A DNA stretch of 64,000 nucleotides from Anthoceros angustus (GCA_010909165.1 MU008222.1:105965-169964); one strand, 5' to 3'. Shown: positions 35,631-47,640, counted from the first letter of the stretch. Notes: generated by a model not told the origin, from the sequence alone. Made by a program: numbers and translations.

Positions 35631-35970
35631 TCACGAGCCCGGTGTCGGCAAGCTCCACACCAATTCTGCATGATTCTTGGGGTGCTTGGGTATGGCGGAA
35701 GAACCGAGTTGGGTCTGACCTCCGGTGCTCTTCCTAACCCAAGTGTGCAGATCAAGACTCATAACCTTATCCCCTTTGACACTGTGTCCCCCGAGGAATT
35801 TGAGACGCCCTTGTTCTTCTTGAGCATGACATCCTCTCGTGCCAGATTCGCGGGGGAGGAGCGGCACCAGTGACTTGGGGTTGGCGTATAGGACCATTGA
35901 AGGCACTAATGAAGGTCCCGAGAAAAGGCGGATGATGATGTATAGTAGTTGATTTCGCTGCCTCAACTAT
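35600..35970 (-). pseudogene. Copia gag zinc knuckle region
   Basis: In one - frame about 35,605-35,670 reads QNWCGACRHRARDCRKEG, a CCHC-like knuckle (C-x2-C...H...C) shortened by about two residues. It is out of frame with the longer open frame over the same DNA. By position it is the nucleocapsid end of gag, upstream of the protease. The shortening agrees with local base loss. Confidence 0.55.
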
Positions 35971-36349
35971 CCATCTTGGAACAAGGATTAAGCTGGAAGC
36001 TCGCGATTAGCGAAACCTAAATAACGTGAGGCGACTACTGTCCCCTCTACGTGGCGAAAGGCTGTAAAACTCATGCGTATTGCACACAAGGTGTACATAT
36101 TACTATCGCCAACCTGAGGTTCAGCAGTGGCTGATCCAGTTGATCGAGATACCCTTCGGTGGTATGGTACTCCACATCAGTGCGACTGGGAACCTCATCT
36201 AAACCCCCAGTTAGTAAAATAAAGCGCAACCAGCAATTCAAGCAGTCATTTTCTATTTACATGGTGACCGGAGGTTTGGATTGGCCGATCGGATGAAAAC
36301 CCGAGGGTCCATCTACCTTCACACCCCTACGGCACGAGGTTGATTTCCA

Positions 36350-36650
36350 TCACGGACCTTTAGCGGGGTATTTGGTCCCATTGAATCGGTCCTTCTCCTT
36401 GAATGCAGTCAAAGCTAACACTGAAAGAGGTTGATCATCGGAAGTGGACAAACTAGGACATGAAGCCGGACTACGGTGCATGGATTTGCTTGTTGGATAG
36501 ATGCTAACATTGACTAGCTCATGTGAGGCTATCGATTCTTTGTTATGGGCGTGAAAGAACCTCACATAGCTGTGGTTTATGACCTTGAGAGTTGATTGGT
36601 AGGCCCCATCATGAATTCTGCCCAGCAATTATTATTGATATATGTATATA
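36350..36650 (-). pseudogene. Copia gag N-terminus, copy 1
   Basis: The - strand frame includes FKEKDRFNGTKYP near 36,370-36,410, the conserved start of plant copia gag (F-x-G-x-N/K-Y-x-x-W), preceded by a Ser/Pro-rich leader. A better-preserved copy lies at 38,144-38,425. The two belong to a tandem duplication of about 1.9 kb. Confidence 0.6.
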
Positions 36651-36659
36651 CCTTGCTCA

Positions 36660-37730
36660 AAGTTATTGATCAGCGATGGGGGAGTGAGCGGTGTAGGCGA
36701 TCGTGCAGAAATGGACCAGTGCATGGGATGTAGATGCACTAAGGCCATCTCTTGAACCTCACCATGTTCAGTGGCACTGCGAAGATCATTAGCGTCAGCG
36801 TCTGATCGACAATGAGTTCGTGATTGGCAAACCCTATCATCGAGTTTTTTTTGAAGCAGAAGGTTCTTGGGTGGGGCAGCGAGGAGGCTTCAGGGTTGGC
36901 GAAGGCGATCTCTTGCAGGAACCCGAAGGGTGGTGGCCGGATCGCACAGCCCTCTCCACTGATCGACAACGCTATGACATCCTCACACTCGCGTCGTTTG
37001 ACAATGGTTCGATGACGGAGGAAACCGCTGATAGGCCCAGTTCTCTTGATACGGCTCCAGGCTCCGCGACCTATATCCTCAGATTTCAAGGCTGAGATGG
37101 TTTCTCGAGAGGGTTGGTAATCTTGCGATGTCCTCTTCAAATACATGTAAATGTGTCGACTTGTGTCCTAGTGCTCAGTGATTTCAGACTATCTTGTTTC
37201 AACCTAAGTTGCCCATGTAATAGGTAGCAATGACAAGGTGATTGACTTCTGCAACCTGAATTGCTCCGCTCTTGGAGAGGCGTGAGAGTTATTCTACCTT
37301 AATGCTCTCGGTTGGCCTAGATATTAATGCCTATCCTTGTTGTCCACGAGATCCCGGGGCGATACGGAGGAGAGTGTCAACTCGAGAGAATTCTCGGTCT
37401 TTCACATGTAGAGCAAGTGCGGGATTACGCCTCTCTGTTCTAGCGATTATACAATGCCGGTAGCGGTCAGGTGCGTGATTGTGGCCAGGGTTTTACGTGT
37501 GTGTGAGCTAAGTATCGAGGTGTCTATCAACAAAGTTTCTTAGCGAGGAGGGTTACGAGGTATTCAAGTTACATTAGAGGTCGAGCTTTGATTTTGGTAA
37601 GGCGGGCATTGCAGGTGGCCAGGCGAGTATGTGTCCACGATAATGCAAATGCGTCGCTCTCTGCGGTGCGATCATGCGATTGCCATTCTCGGCGGGGCAT
37701 TTCACGAATTTAGATGGTAGGCGGAGGTGC
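36660..37730. other. Copia leader region between gag and LTR
   Basis: No coding domain recognised. It corresponds, with many short differences, to 38,620-39,520 (shared GAACCCGAAGGGTGG and GTGTCTATCAACAAAGTTTCTTAGCG-type landmarks), so it is the untranslated leader of the copia element in its duplicated form. Confidence 0.5.
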
Positions 37731-37732
37731 TG

Positions 37733-37912
37733 CTCACGATACCATCATTGATTTTCTAATCAGGAGATGTAAAAACAAAAGCGGAACTTTGCATAATAGA
37801 CCAAGCATTTTTAACAACAGTGTGTGTTGCCCTTTTGTAGCAATACAGCTAGCATGATTCTCCTAACCCTGGTTAGATTTAGCAACCCAGTCGGCTTTTA
37901 TCTCAACGATCA
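37733..37912 (-). repeat. Short copia LTR with degraded primer-binding site
   Basis: The block starts at TTGATTTTCTAATCAGG and ends at GGCTTTTATCTCAACGATC. It is the eroded copy of the LTR at 39,535-39,698. The adjoining primer-binding site reads GCTCACGATACCA where the other copy has the exact tRNA-Met complement GCTCTGATACCA, another case of CTG being altered. Confidence 0.65.
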
Positions 37913-38143
37913 TGTTGAAGAAGAGTGAAAGCCTTCTTCTGTCTTTGGAAGATTCCGGAAACCATGCTGCAGGCTATGCCTCCTAATGCCAAAAGAATCG
38001 TTTCAAGAAGGCGTGTCACGATTCTTCTTGATCTGGGAAGAGGAGAATAGGAGAGGTCTTGGAGCACTTGTTGCGCCCTTTCGTCTCTGGCTAGTGCAAG
38101 GGAGGGGTGTAAGCGTTTCTCATGCGTGAGCCCCACTAAGATG

Positions 38144-38425
38144 CTATTTGAAGCCTTGAGACGCATGTATTGCATTAGATGCAGTATGAAAAATTGAAGA
38201 CAAAGTCCTGGTGATGCTGCTCCTTGGGGACGAGACAAGCCAAACCATGTCAAAAAATCCACACCGCCCTTGGTGCGATTGCGTGGATTTGCGGACCTTC
38301 CAAACGGGGTATTTAGTCCCATTGAATCGGTCCTTCTCCTTCAGGTCTGAGGTAAAGCTAACACCTGAAGAGGTTGATGTCGGAAGTGGACCGCTTCCGG
38401 ACATGGTTACTACAGCTGATGACAC
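38144..38425 (-). pseudogene. Copia gag N-terminus, copy 2
   Basis: A 93-codon frame begins MSSAVVTMSGSGPLPTSTSS and continues to LKEKDRFNGTKYPVWK, the canonical gag start of Ty1/copia, ending in a shifted frame. Start chosen at the first Met, which matches the usual short Ser-rich leader. Copy 1 is at 36,350-36,650. Confidence 0.7.
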
Positions 38426-39522
38426 TGCTTGTTGGATAACTTGCTGTTCGAACTGCTATGTGAGGCTATCAATTGCTGTTGTGGACATGAAAAGACTATC
38501 ACATGCTCATGGTTATGACCAGAGTTAGTTGGTAGCTGTCATGATTCTGCCCAGCAATTATTATTCTGATGTATGTATATGCCTTATGCGTTATTGATCC
38601 AAGCGATGCAGGGGACTGAACGGTGGGCAGTGTTGGGGCGGACCCAGTACATGGAGATGTATAGATCTCGGCCCACCGCCCTCATAGCTGCTCCCGACCA
38701 AGATCGCCAACTATGGCAGCAATGAGTTTCAGCGGTTAGCAAACCCTAACTCATCAAGTTTTTTTTTTTTTTGAAAGCGGCGTTACGCCGGCAGAAAGTC
38801 GCGAGGTGGCAAAGGCGTCTCTTGAGAACCCGAAGGGTGGTGAGATCGCGCTTTCCACCGGTCGACAACGCCGACATCCGCGTCGTTTCAAGCAATTTCG
38901 GCAAAGCTTCACCATGAATCGACTTGATGCTCGGGGCTCCCTCCGACAAATATCCTGATTTCAAGGTGAGATGGTTCAGAAGGTTGGTAATCTTGCTGAT
39001 ATCTCTCTTCAAATCTGTGTAGGTAACGTCAAGCTTGTGTCCTAGGCTCGTAGCTCGAATGTCTTGTTTCAAAGATTCATGCCATGACAGCAAAGAAGGT
39101 GATTGACTTCAACCTCGCCCAACACCGAGAGCGAGAGGATTATTCTCTGAATGCTCCTGGGCCATTTGTTAATGCCGCCTATCCTTGTTGTCCACAGATC
39201 CAAAGGCGTGGAGGAGAGTGTCAACTCCAGGAATTCCTGCCTTCAGAACAAGTCTGCCCGCCTCTCTGCTCACACGTGCTGCTCCGGTCCTGATCCAGGA
39301 GGGTGGTTTCGTGTGTGAGAGCGGCTAGATCCAGAGTGTCTATCAACAAAGTTTCTTAGCGAGAGGTTCGGGTATCTGTTCAGAGGTCCAGACAATTTAG
39401 GGCGTGCATTGCACCGCGACGGTATGTGTCACGATGGCCACGTACGCTCCTGCGGGTGCCGATCCTTCTGCGATTACCCGACCTCGGCATTTCCTAGGAA
39501 TTTAGATAGTAGGCAGAGCTGT

Positions 39523-39700
39523 GCTCTGATACCATGTTGATTTTCTAATCAGAGATGTAAAAACAAAAGCAGACTTTGCATAATAGAAAAAGCATTTTTA
39601 ACATAGTGTATGTGCCCTTTTATACTTGACCAACTAACCGCGATTCTCCTAACCCTAGTTAGATTACTTAACCAGAGGTCGGCTTTTATCTCAACGATAA
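39523..39700 (-). repeat. Copia LTR (about 165 bp) with initiator-tRNA primer site
   Basis: GCTCTGATACCA at 39,523-39,534 is the reverse complement of the plant initiator-Met tRNA primer-binding site (TGGTATCAGAGC). The LTR follows directly, starting TGTTGATTTTCTAATC at 39,535 and ending near 39,698 in GGCTTTTATCTCAAC (the TCTCAACA end is intact in a related copy near 29,600). TG..CA ends, short length and primer site mark it as the 5' LTR of a - strand copia element. Confidence 0.8.
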
Positions 39701-39833
39701 GAAGAGTGAAGCTCAGACATCTTGGAAGATTCCCGAAACCATGCCGCGAAGTGCCTCCTAGTACGCCAAAGAATCGTTTCAATAAGAGCGTATGCGGTTC
39801 TTGGATCTGGGAAGAGGAGAATAGGAGAGGTAC

Positions 39834-42420
39834 TTGGAGGCACTTGTTCGCCCGCACAAATACGCTAGTGCAAAGGGGAAGGTGCAAACGTTTCTCATGC
39901 ATCGGCCCCCACTAAGATGCTATTTGAAAGCCTTCAGACGCATGTATTGCATTGGGTCTGCCAGGTATGAAGAATTGAAGATCAGAGTCCTGAGCAATGC
40001 TCCTTGGGACGGGAACAAGCCAAACCCATGTCAAAAATCCACACACGCCCTTGGTGCGATTGCGTGGATGGATGCGACTTTCTTGCATCTCGCTGAGAGG
40101 TTGCCGAATGTTGAAGTCTATAACTTGCCTGATACTTTTACCAAGCATGAAGTTTGGTCACAATACAAGCAGGGGATGGACAAAACAGGCTTGCGGTACA
40201 TTATCATATGCGAACTTCCTCCGATTATGGGAACAGAATTTCCGCGCGTGAAAATTCCCAAGTCAAACAGGTTCTCGACATGTTCCTTATGCACTGGACT
40301 AAAGTATAACATTCGACACACAGAAGCAATACTCGAGCAAGGTACGCCGGTCCATGTTCATGTCTCCCCAATCAAATTGACAGAAACCACTCATTGAGTA
40401 ATACGAGGCAACTGTCCGCTGAAGAAAACTAACTCTTAACTTTATGTTTGCCGATTTGTCTTTCACAGTCAATGTAGCATGTGCTTGTGTGATCTGCTTT
40501 GGTGGCAAGGATGGAAGCCATGTACATGTTATAGAGCAATGCGTACGGGCGCCGGTACGCCGGCGTCCACGACCACTATCATCACACCCGCACGCCGGGG
40601 ACCAATGTGAATCTTGAACGCCGGTATGCCGGCGCCCATCACTGGAATATTCTGTTGTTTGCGAATGGGCCCGCCTCTGTATGTTTCGCAGTGGTATTCC
40701 TCTCAAATCGCCAGCGACAAGTGTTAATCTCATGGTTGTCATTGATTCAGGTGTAGATTTGTCCGTCTTGTATACGACAAGCTTGGCTCTAATCGATGTT
40801 TCCATGGTTGGACGCAGATGTTTACCAAGCTGCATTAGACTCCCATAGAGTCTGTCTTATGAACGAAAGGAAGAAAATGTCAAGCATCAAAAGGGTACAG
40901 TGAATAAATACATATTATTATCAATTGATGGCATGGACCAAGAAAACATCACCATATTACGATGGCCTAAAGACTTGAAGGAGGACAACAAGATCAAGAT
41001 CATGTTGTGGGTTGTATGATCCATAATTATACTCACAAGGCCGAGCTTATCTCCACTATGCGAATCTTCACAATGACGCAACTGACGATTTCGCTGTGAT
41101 GTCATACACACTTACGAGGGCTTCTTCCATCGTTGTATTTTGACAACACGCAAGGAGAATAAGAATCAATTGCTATTTATGCACTTAATATGCTAGTAGA
41201 GTGCAGATTTTCAAAAGGTTAAGGTGGGGTTTCTTCTCGGACACACGCATGACGGGATCGATGTTTTCATGTTTTTCAAAGCATCCAAGCACAAGGAGGC
41301 TGACTTCGCTATGGAGGATATATTGAGAACGGCATACACACCAAACCCAGGTCAAGGTTATCACCGGCGTGCACTTCAACATATGTGTTGCAAAAGGAGC
41401 TGGGCACCAATTTAAAGTCATGGTTACAGCTTGAACAACCTCTCGCTCCAAAGATCTCAAAATTACAAGGAAGACAGTTAGGGGCGCGGAAAATTCTGAT
41501 CATCTGAAGTAAGCGTATTCTACTTCTCCACGGTGGGAAACCGAAGATGGCTTGGAGTTCTTAACGACGCCCATACGTTATTGGACTGCACCATTGATGG
41601 CCCTTCGTGCAAAGACAAAAGGGAGTGAAGGTGGGCTCACGGCATGCAAAGGCGTAGACCACCTACGGAAGGGCTTGCTCAAGCTGCCAACATATTTGAA
41701 TGCGGATGAAGAGGAGTGGTGGATTGAATTACGGAAGGATCGGTGAGATCGCAACTATTGTGGACAACAACATTGGACTAGTCTTGCGAATGAATGGAAA
41801 TGGTATGACAGGACATGGAGTTACTTGTGTCCTGCACGTCGGCGAGGCTATTCTTGACGACATTACTCGAGAAGTACCACAGAGATATGTATTTGGGAGC
41901 TCACCAAAGCTTGCAACGCCAAGAGGAGGTGGCAAGGATGAATGGGGATGTCATGGAGATTGAAGGCATGTTCATTGTCACTCCTTGCGAGGAGACACTC
42001 ATATGAGCATTTTGGGTTGCAAAGGTTGTAAGTGTGCACGAACTCTGCGGACCCTTTCTTACGTGTGCATTGGTGGAGAACAGAGCAGATGCACTTACGA
42101 GGGCAAGTATGTTGGAGATACGTCAGAGAACGAATGGCGACCAAGCACCAAAGATCGAAAGGAAAGGGGAAAAACTCAAGACCTCCAAACATCCAGACAA
42201 TCTTAGATTCGCAAAACGGTTATCGTCTATTATGGGTTCAAGTTGAATTCAAGGAAACATCTATATGCATCAGATAAGAAAGTAATTAGGGAGAAGCTGA
42301 GTGCCCTTAGTCCCCATCTGCAACCATGCACTCCTGATGTCCAAGATGAAAGCGATGACGATTGTAACGAGGAGAAGGAGGTAAATGGAAAAGGTCTAGA
42401 CTCTGGCAAAGAGTGATCAA
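39834..42420 (+). pseudogene. DUF7869-like transposon-type protein, degraded
   Basis: The first open frame (39,834-40,397, 187 codons) contains GAIAWMDATFLHLAERLPNV and DKTGLRYIIICELPPIMG, ending in a Cys-containing stretch (CSLCTGLKYNIRH). After a gap, shifted frames at 40,930-41,420 give an MDQENITI-like start, an asparagine-rich DNTRKENKNQ-like segment and VGFLLGHTHDGID followed by a Phe/Ser/Lys stretch. The last part is the diagnostic GHTHxxID motif of DUF7869, found in transposon-associated proteins of plants and animals. More short + frames extend to 42,420. The assignment comes from memory of the motif. Biochemical function is unknown. Confidence 0.45.
40547..40637. repeat. Two P2 GC-rich palindromes
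   Basis: GGGCGCCGGTACGCCGGCG at 40,547 and CGCCGGTATGCCGGCGCCC at 40,619-40,637, near-palindromic, about 72 bases apart. They lie between the two conserved parts of the DUF7869-like locus, in sequence without an open frame. Related copies are at 15.5 kb, 42,563 and 42,777. Confidence 0.75.
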
Positions 42421-42562
42421 CCAATCATAATGCAGCAACTCCAATGCCCGGACTTGCATTTCTGTCTTTAGCGTATGCCCATGTAACGATTCTTACATAT
42501 TGGGCATATTGGGGTATTGTCTGTCGGTGAAGGTCATATCTGATCATCGTGGCATAGGCAAT

Positions 42563-42584
42563 GGGCGGCGGCATGCCAGCGCCC
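42563..42584. repeat. P2 palindrome, imperfect
   Basis: Twenty-two bases matching the P2 consensus except for two positions (GGCGGCGGCATGCCAGCGCC), downstream of the DUF7869-like locus. Confidence 0.75.
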
Positions 42585-42639
42585 ATTATTATCTTCGGAC
42601 ATAAGCTATCTATTATATTACACATTTGAATTTCTCCAT

Positions 42640-43210
42640 CTGCATGAATGCAAATCTCGTTTGCCTGCCGTAGTCGTTTCCAGTAAGGGTTTAAACCAAA
42701 CCTGTGCGCTGTTTAGTTATCAGGCTTTGGCATTGTCATTGATTTGAACCTTTGTAGTCAAGACCACTAAAGAGTTGGGCGCCGGCATGCCGGCGCCCTT
42801 ACCCCTCGCCCGCACTGTGAGCTTCCCCACACATCTTGACACAATAAAGCTCAATGAAGTAGAGCCATGACAAACCCTCAAGGATGGTATTTCGAATCAC
42901 GGGGAGGCTCTCTTCCCCATGTTTCAAATCTCATAATTTAAACTTATCCATATTTCACCTTCCGTCACCCGCACAAATGGCGTACATTATGGATATTATT
43001 TCTAGGAAAACTACTTGACCATGGAAGTCAATGACCATCGCTGAACACTAGAACACATCCGTATATGCTTAGGGCCGTATCTTAGACCCTATTTTTCCAA
43101 AAATTGGCGTTACCATAACGTGCAAAACCCCATTTCACTGCCCATCGAGAAGCCCCTTCACCGTATATGTACCCTATAAGCCCCTTCTTGTATATTGAGC
43201 CGCTTTAAAT
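42640..43210. other. Intergenic, one perfect P2 palindrome
   Basis: No gene recognised. It holds the perfect 22-base P2 palindrome at 42,777-42,798 (core GCGCCGGCATGCCGGCGC) and otherwise unique-looking AT-rich sequence between the DUF7869-like locus and the next element B copy. Confidence 0.5.
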
Positions 43211-43213
43211 ATT

Positions 43214-44315
43214 ATGCTGTTTCAATCGGAGGCAGCCCTTGCCGCGCTACCAGAAAGGAATGCCAGGACTGATCCCCGCTGTTGGACAGTTTGGAGCATT
43301 CGCCAAGTGTATGGAAGGCCGGAGGAGGAGAGCTCAGGAGTCGCTCTCCTCGAGAGAACGAATGGGGGAAAGAGAGCCCCCACCACGGATATTCCTCAAG
43401 AGGTTTTGGATCTCATCGACAGAGGGATGAAGGCCAAAACCAAAAATGGATGGAAGACGGACAGCATCAAGGAGCTCAAGTGGAGACTCTTCGCCAAAAT
43501 TGTCTTGGGCTTGGTGAATTACCAACGCACCTCCTATTTCAGCACCAGCTTCTTACAATTTCTGTAGAAGATCATCAAGGGATCTAAAGCCGAATTAGGG
43601 AACCATCATGTATGAGGCTTATATTCATCACAGGGAGAAGCTTCTCAAGCCCAACACGGTGGATGAAGGAGGTGCAAGGCCTTGCTACCTTAGCACCTAT
43701 TTGGTGCATTTATGGGAGACGGAGGGGCTTTTAACCAGCAAGGAGCTTGAGGATGCTTGGCATCCTTTCGAGATAATACACCTCAAGCCGAGCTTGGAGA
43801 GGTCTCTACCCTTTGCCTTGAGGAAAACCATGGGAGGGCAAACTTCTTCCAGTGCCCCACCACCGAGGTCGAGAATTGAGGAGATAGCGGCCGCACCGGA
43901 AGGATTATCGGAGGTGGAAGATTTTCCCCCACATGAGGAGCAAGAAGGGGGACAAAAGATGCAGGCCAGTGAGGGCCAAGTGGTGGTTTACAAGGGCGCT
44001 CCTACCACGGTAGGAGTTCAGCCTACCACGGTAGGAGGGCAACCTACCGCAGTAGGAGACACACCCCCTACGGTGGGACGGGTTTCGACCATCTTGTGGG
44101 TGCCAAAGGGAGAGGCACCCCGTCAACCTACCACGGTAGGTAGCCAGCCTACCGCGGTAGGAAGGCAGCCTAGGGCGGCAGGGAAGAGGAAGGAAGGACA
44201 GCGCGAGGCGCCGAGGGCCGCGCCTAGGCAGCAACCACCTGCGCCAAGAGAAAGAGGGGATGGAGCGACAGTGCGAGGACCTACCCCACCGCGCGACGAC
44301 CAAGGGGGCCAATAA
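43214..44315 (+). pseudogene. Element B gag-like protein, N-terminal half, copy 3
   Basis: Two open frames split by one shift (43,214-43,567 and 43,608-44,315). The first holds DPRCWTVWSIRQVYGRPEEE, IPQEVLDLIDRGMKAKTKNG and YQRTSYFSTSFLQFL. The second holds MYEAYIHHREKLLKPNTVDE, then an acidic Pro-rich linker, P1-coded repeats (PTTVG, QPTAVG) and a basic Arg/Pro-rich tail. It is the best-preserved copy of the element B family (compare 7,131-8,006). No known domain was recognised. Confidence 0.5.
43999..44180 (+). repeat. P1 palindrome cluster, coding
   Basis: Three units spaced 21 bases apart (44,001, 44,022, 44,043; centres AC, AC, and GC with a damaged arm), a degenerate unit, then two more at about 44,129 and 44,148 (centres AC and GC) and a decayed one (CCTAGGGCGGCAGGG). 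All intact units are read in the frame PT(T/A)VG. Confidence 0.9.
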
Positions 44316-47300
44316 GAGGGACGCAAGGACGCTGGAGATTTCCAGCAAGAGACCGAAGGGGTCTGAATTGGGACCCCTAAGAGAATTGCTAAGTGTCTGT
44401 GAGGCACTTAGCCAGGTGGACTTGAAGGCGGCAAGAGAAATGGCAGCCTCCCTCCTGGCATGTCAAGAGGAGATCCAGGCGAATAAGGCCCAGGAGATGG
44501 AAGAGAGACGAGTGGGGACCAAGTGGCAGCTGGAGGCCATGGAGTCCGATGAGAAGGCAGCCAAGTTGGAGAAGGCTGTGGAGAAGCTCCAGCAAGATAT
44601 TGTGGACCCTGGCCAGACGAGAGAAGGCCACGGAGGAAGCTGTCCCAGAAGAGAGAGAGAGCTGTCAGAGCCACCGGCCGAGACACATGGGCGAAGGTGG
44701 AGGACCATTTTTCCCAACTAGAGCGGAGGACAAATCAAGCTCTAGGGAGGAAGAAGCGGGTCCAACAAGTGGAGGCACAGGAGCAAGTGTTGGCCACCCA
44801 AGCTATCAGAATCCGGGATGTGGAGGAAGAATTGCGAAAGACCGGTTGAGCTTGGAAGTGAGGAGCACGGAGCTGATCACCCAAGACCTCCAAGTGCAAG
44901 GGCTGGAACGCGAGAAGGATGCTTGGCAAGAAGAGAAGGAGAGGCTTGCCAAGCAAGTGGCAGACCTGGAGCAGAGGAGGGCTCGAGAGGAGGAGCGCCA
45001 CAAGAAAGTGGTCCATAGGTTGCTGGTAGTGAGGAAGAGGTGATTTCGGGCAGATTATGCCCTACAAACAAAGTTGGCTAGCCAACTTAGGGAAGCCAGG
45101 GAGGAGAATGTCGCCCTTCATGTGAGGGTAGGAGAAGTGAATGTGGCCAGGGACGCCTACAGGGATAGGTGTGAGAGTGGAGAATGGCCAACAGAGCTCG
45201 ACGATCTCGAGATGCAGTACTAGAGTTTGGGAGCCCATCTCCATAACCGAGTGCTGAAGGCCAACAATGAGATGTTGCACCTTGCAAAAAGGAGGACTTT
45301 AGGTCCTCATGATGATGATCGCAAGGAATTATTGCAAGTGAGGCCGGAGGCTTCAGATTTTGATGAAGCCACAAGTGACATGGACTCCGAGGAGTCAGAA
45401 GGGGCAGTAGAAGGAGAGGAAGCCGCCATGCCAAGGGAAGGAGATGGTGCAGTGAGCAAGGTAGGCAGTCAGCCTACACTTGCAGGGGGTCAGCCTACCA
45501 CGGTAGGTGACCACCCTACCAGTGAGTAGGCAGCCTCGGTGTGGGGCAGGACCTGAGCGTGGGTCCAAGAAGGCGAGCCATGGGGCCTTCTTGAGGATGG
45601 AAGGGCCGGAGGATCCAGCAACATGCCCCCTAGGATAGATGACAAGTGAGGCCGGAGGCTTCAGATTTTGATGAAGCCACAAGTGACATGGACTCAGGAG
45701 TCGGAAGGCGATGAAGGAGAGGAAGCCGCCATGCCAAGGGAAGGAGATGGTGCAAGTGAGCAAGGTGGGCGGTCACCACACTTGCGGTCACCACCACGGT
45801 GGGTGGTCAACCTACCACGGTGGGTGGTCAACCTACCACGGTGGGGGGCAGGACCTCTGGGCGTGGTCCAAAAAGCAGCCATGGGGCCTTGAGGATGGAA
45901 GGGCAGGATCCGGCAACATGCCCCCTAGGATAGATGACAAGGCGGTGGAGGGAGCAATGCCACGGAGGAGACCAAAGGCAGTCCACGGCTGTCATGGCGG
46001 AAGGGGTGAAATTCCCTCACCCCACGGACAAGGAGGCAGGGACAGGAGGAGTCCGGCCACCTAAAAAGGCTCGGAGGAGTCGGTGGGGAGGACATCATCG
46101 GATTAGGCAGTAGGAAGGATCCTTTGAAATGCTCCATGATAAGTATGGACAAATCAAGCCGGCGAGCAAAGGTAGGAGATCTTGATCCAAGAAGTCTGCG
46201 CCAATGTGGAGAAAGAGGGATGGAGCGACGGCACGAGGACCTACCCCACCGCTGACGACCAAGGGGCCAATAAGAGGGACGCAAGGCTGGAGATTTCAGC
46301 AAGAGGCCAAGAAAAGGGGTGGGACCCTAAGAGAATTGCTAAGTGTCCATGAGGCACTTAGCTGTGTGGACTTAGGCGGCAAGAGAATGGCAGCCTCCCT
46401 CACAGCATGTCAAGAGGAGATCCAGGCGAATAAGGCCCGTGAGATGGAAGAGAGACAGTGGGGACCAAGTGGCGGAGGCCATGGAGTCCGAGGAGAAGGC
46501 AGCCAAGTTGGAGAAGGCAGAGAAGCTCCGACAAGATATTGTGGACCCTGGCCAGCGAGAGAAGGCCACGGAGGAAGCTGTCCCAAGCAGAAGAGAGAGC
46601 TGTCCGAGCCACCGGCCAGCGAGACACATGGAGGCAGAAGGTGGAGGACCATTTTTCCCAACTAGAGCAGGAGCGGCGGACAAAATCTGAAGCTCTAGGG
46701 AGGAAGAAGCAGGCGGTCCAACAAGTGGAGGCACAGGAGCAAGTGTTGGCCACCCAAGCTATCAGAATCCGGGATGTGGAGGAAGAATTGCGAAAGACCC
46801 GGTTGAGCTTGGAAGTGAGGAGCACGGAGCTGATCACCCAAGACCTCCAAGTGCAAGGGCTGGAACGCGAGAAGGATGCTTGGCAAGAAGAGAAGGAGCT
46901 TGCCAAGCAAGTGGCGCACTGGAGCGGAGGAGGGCTCGAGGAGGCGCCACAAGAAAGTGGTCCATAGGTTGCCGGTAGTGAGGAAGAGGTGATTTCGGGC
47001 AGATTATGCCCTACAAACAAAGTTGGCTAGCCAACTTAGGGAAGCCAGGGAGGAGAATGTCGCCCTTCATGTGAGGGTAGGAGAAGTGAATGTGGCCAGG
47101 GACGCCTACAGGGATAGGTGTGAGAGTGGAGAATGGCCAACAGAGCTCGACGATCTCGAGATGCAGTACTAGAGTTTGGGAGCCCATCTCCATAACCGAG
47201 TGGTGAAGGCCAACAATGAGATGTTGCACCTTGCAAAAAGGGGGACTTTAGGTCCTCATGATGATGATCGCAAGGAATTATTGCAAGTGAGGCCGGAGGA

Positions 47301-47640
47301 TTTTGATGAAGCCACAAGTGACATGGACTCAGAGTCGGAAGGCGATGAAGGAGAGGAAGCCGCCATGCCAAGGGAAGGAGATGGTGCGGTGAGCAAGGTG
47401 GGCGGTCACCACACTTCAGGGGTCAACCTACCACGGTGGGTGACCACCCCTACAGGTAGCCTCGGTGTGGGGCAGGACCTCACGTGGGTCCAAGAAGGCG
47501 AGCCATGGGGCCTTGAGGATGGAAGGGCCGGAGGATCCAGCAACATGCCCCCTAGGATAGATGACAAGGCGGTGGAGGGAGCAATGCCACCGGAGGAGAC
47601 CAAAGGCAGTCCACGGCTGTCATGGCGGAAGGGGTGAAAT
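44250..47640 (+). pseudogene. Element B coiled-coil region, tandemly duplicated
   Basis: The coiled-coil half of element B occurs twice: about 44,253-45,640 and 46,212-47,590. Both encode long Glu/Lys/Arg/Gln helices (for example ALSQVDLKAAREMAASLLAC, then VEAQEQVLATQAIRIRDVEE in the second copy) and finish with a DFDEATSDMDS acidic segment, then P1 repeats. A further 307-base duplication repeats the acidic segment (45,340 and 45,647). Differences between the two copies are concentrated at CAG/CTG triplets, each copy having lost a different set. Confidence 0.55.
45465..45850 (+). repeat. P1 palindrome clusters, partly degraded
   Basis: Around 45,465-45,528 lie one intact unit (centre AC) and two damaged ones in the frame QPT-VG. 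Around 45,770-45,850, after the 307-base duplication, two units have changed right arms (ACCTACCACGGTGGGTGG). This shows the module diverging by point change in place. Confidence 0.75.

Larger units (their letters stand above)
30487..37912 (-). mobile_element. Ty1/copia retrotransposon on the - strand, with internal tandem duplications
   Basis: Read leftwards: short LTR with primer-binding site (37,912-37,733), gag start (36,628-36,350), zinc knuckle (about 35,640), protease (35,630-35,259), integrase (34,900-34,116), reverse transcriptase and RNase H (34,110-32,500), then a second, tandemly duplicated copy of the linker, RT and RNase H (32,497-30,487). Protease, integrase, RT, RNase H is the copia order. 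A second 5' end (gag start plus LTR) lies at 38,144-39,700 from another tandem duplication. Confidence 0.75.

Noticed and set aside
39834-40397. Intact cellular gene of 187 codons
   Set aside because: Downstream motifs of the same protein are out of frame and point to a DUF7869-type element protein. The first part of the frame also overlaps duplicated copia-flank sequence.
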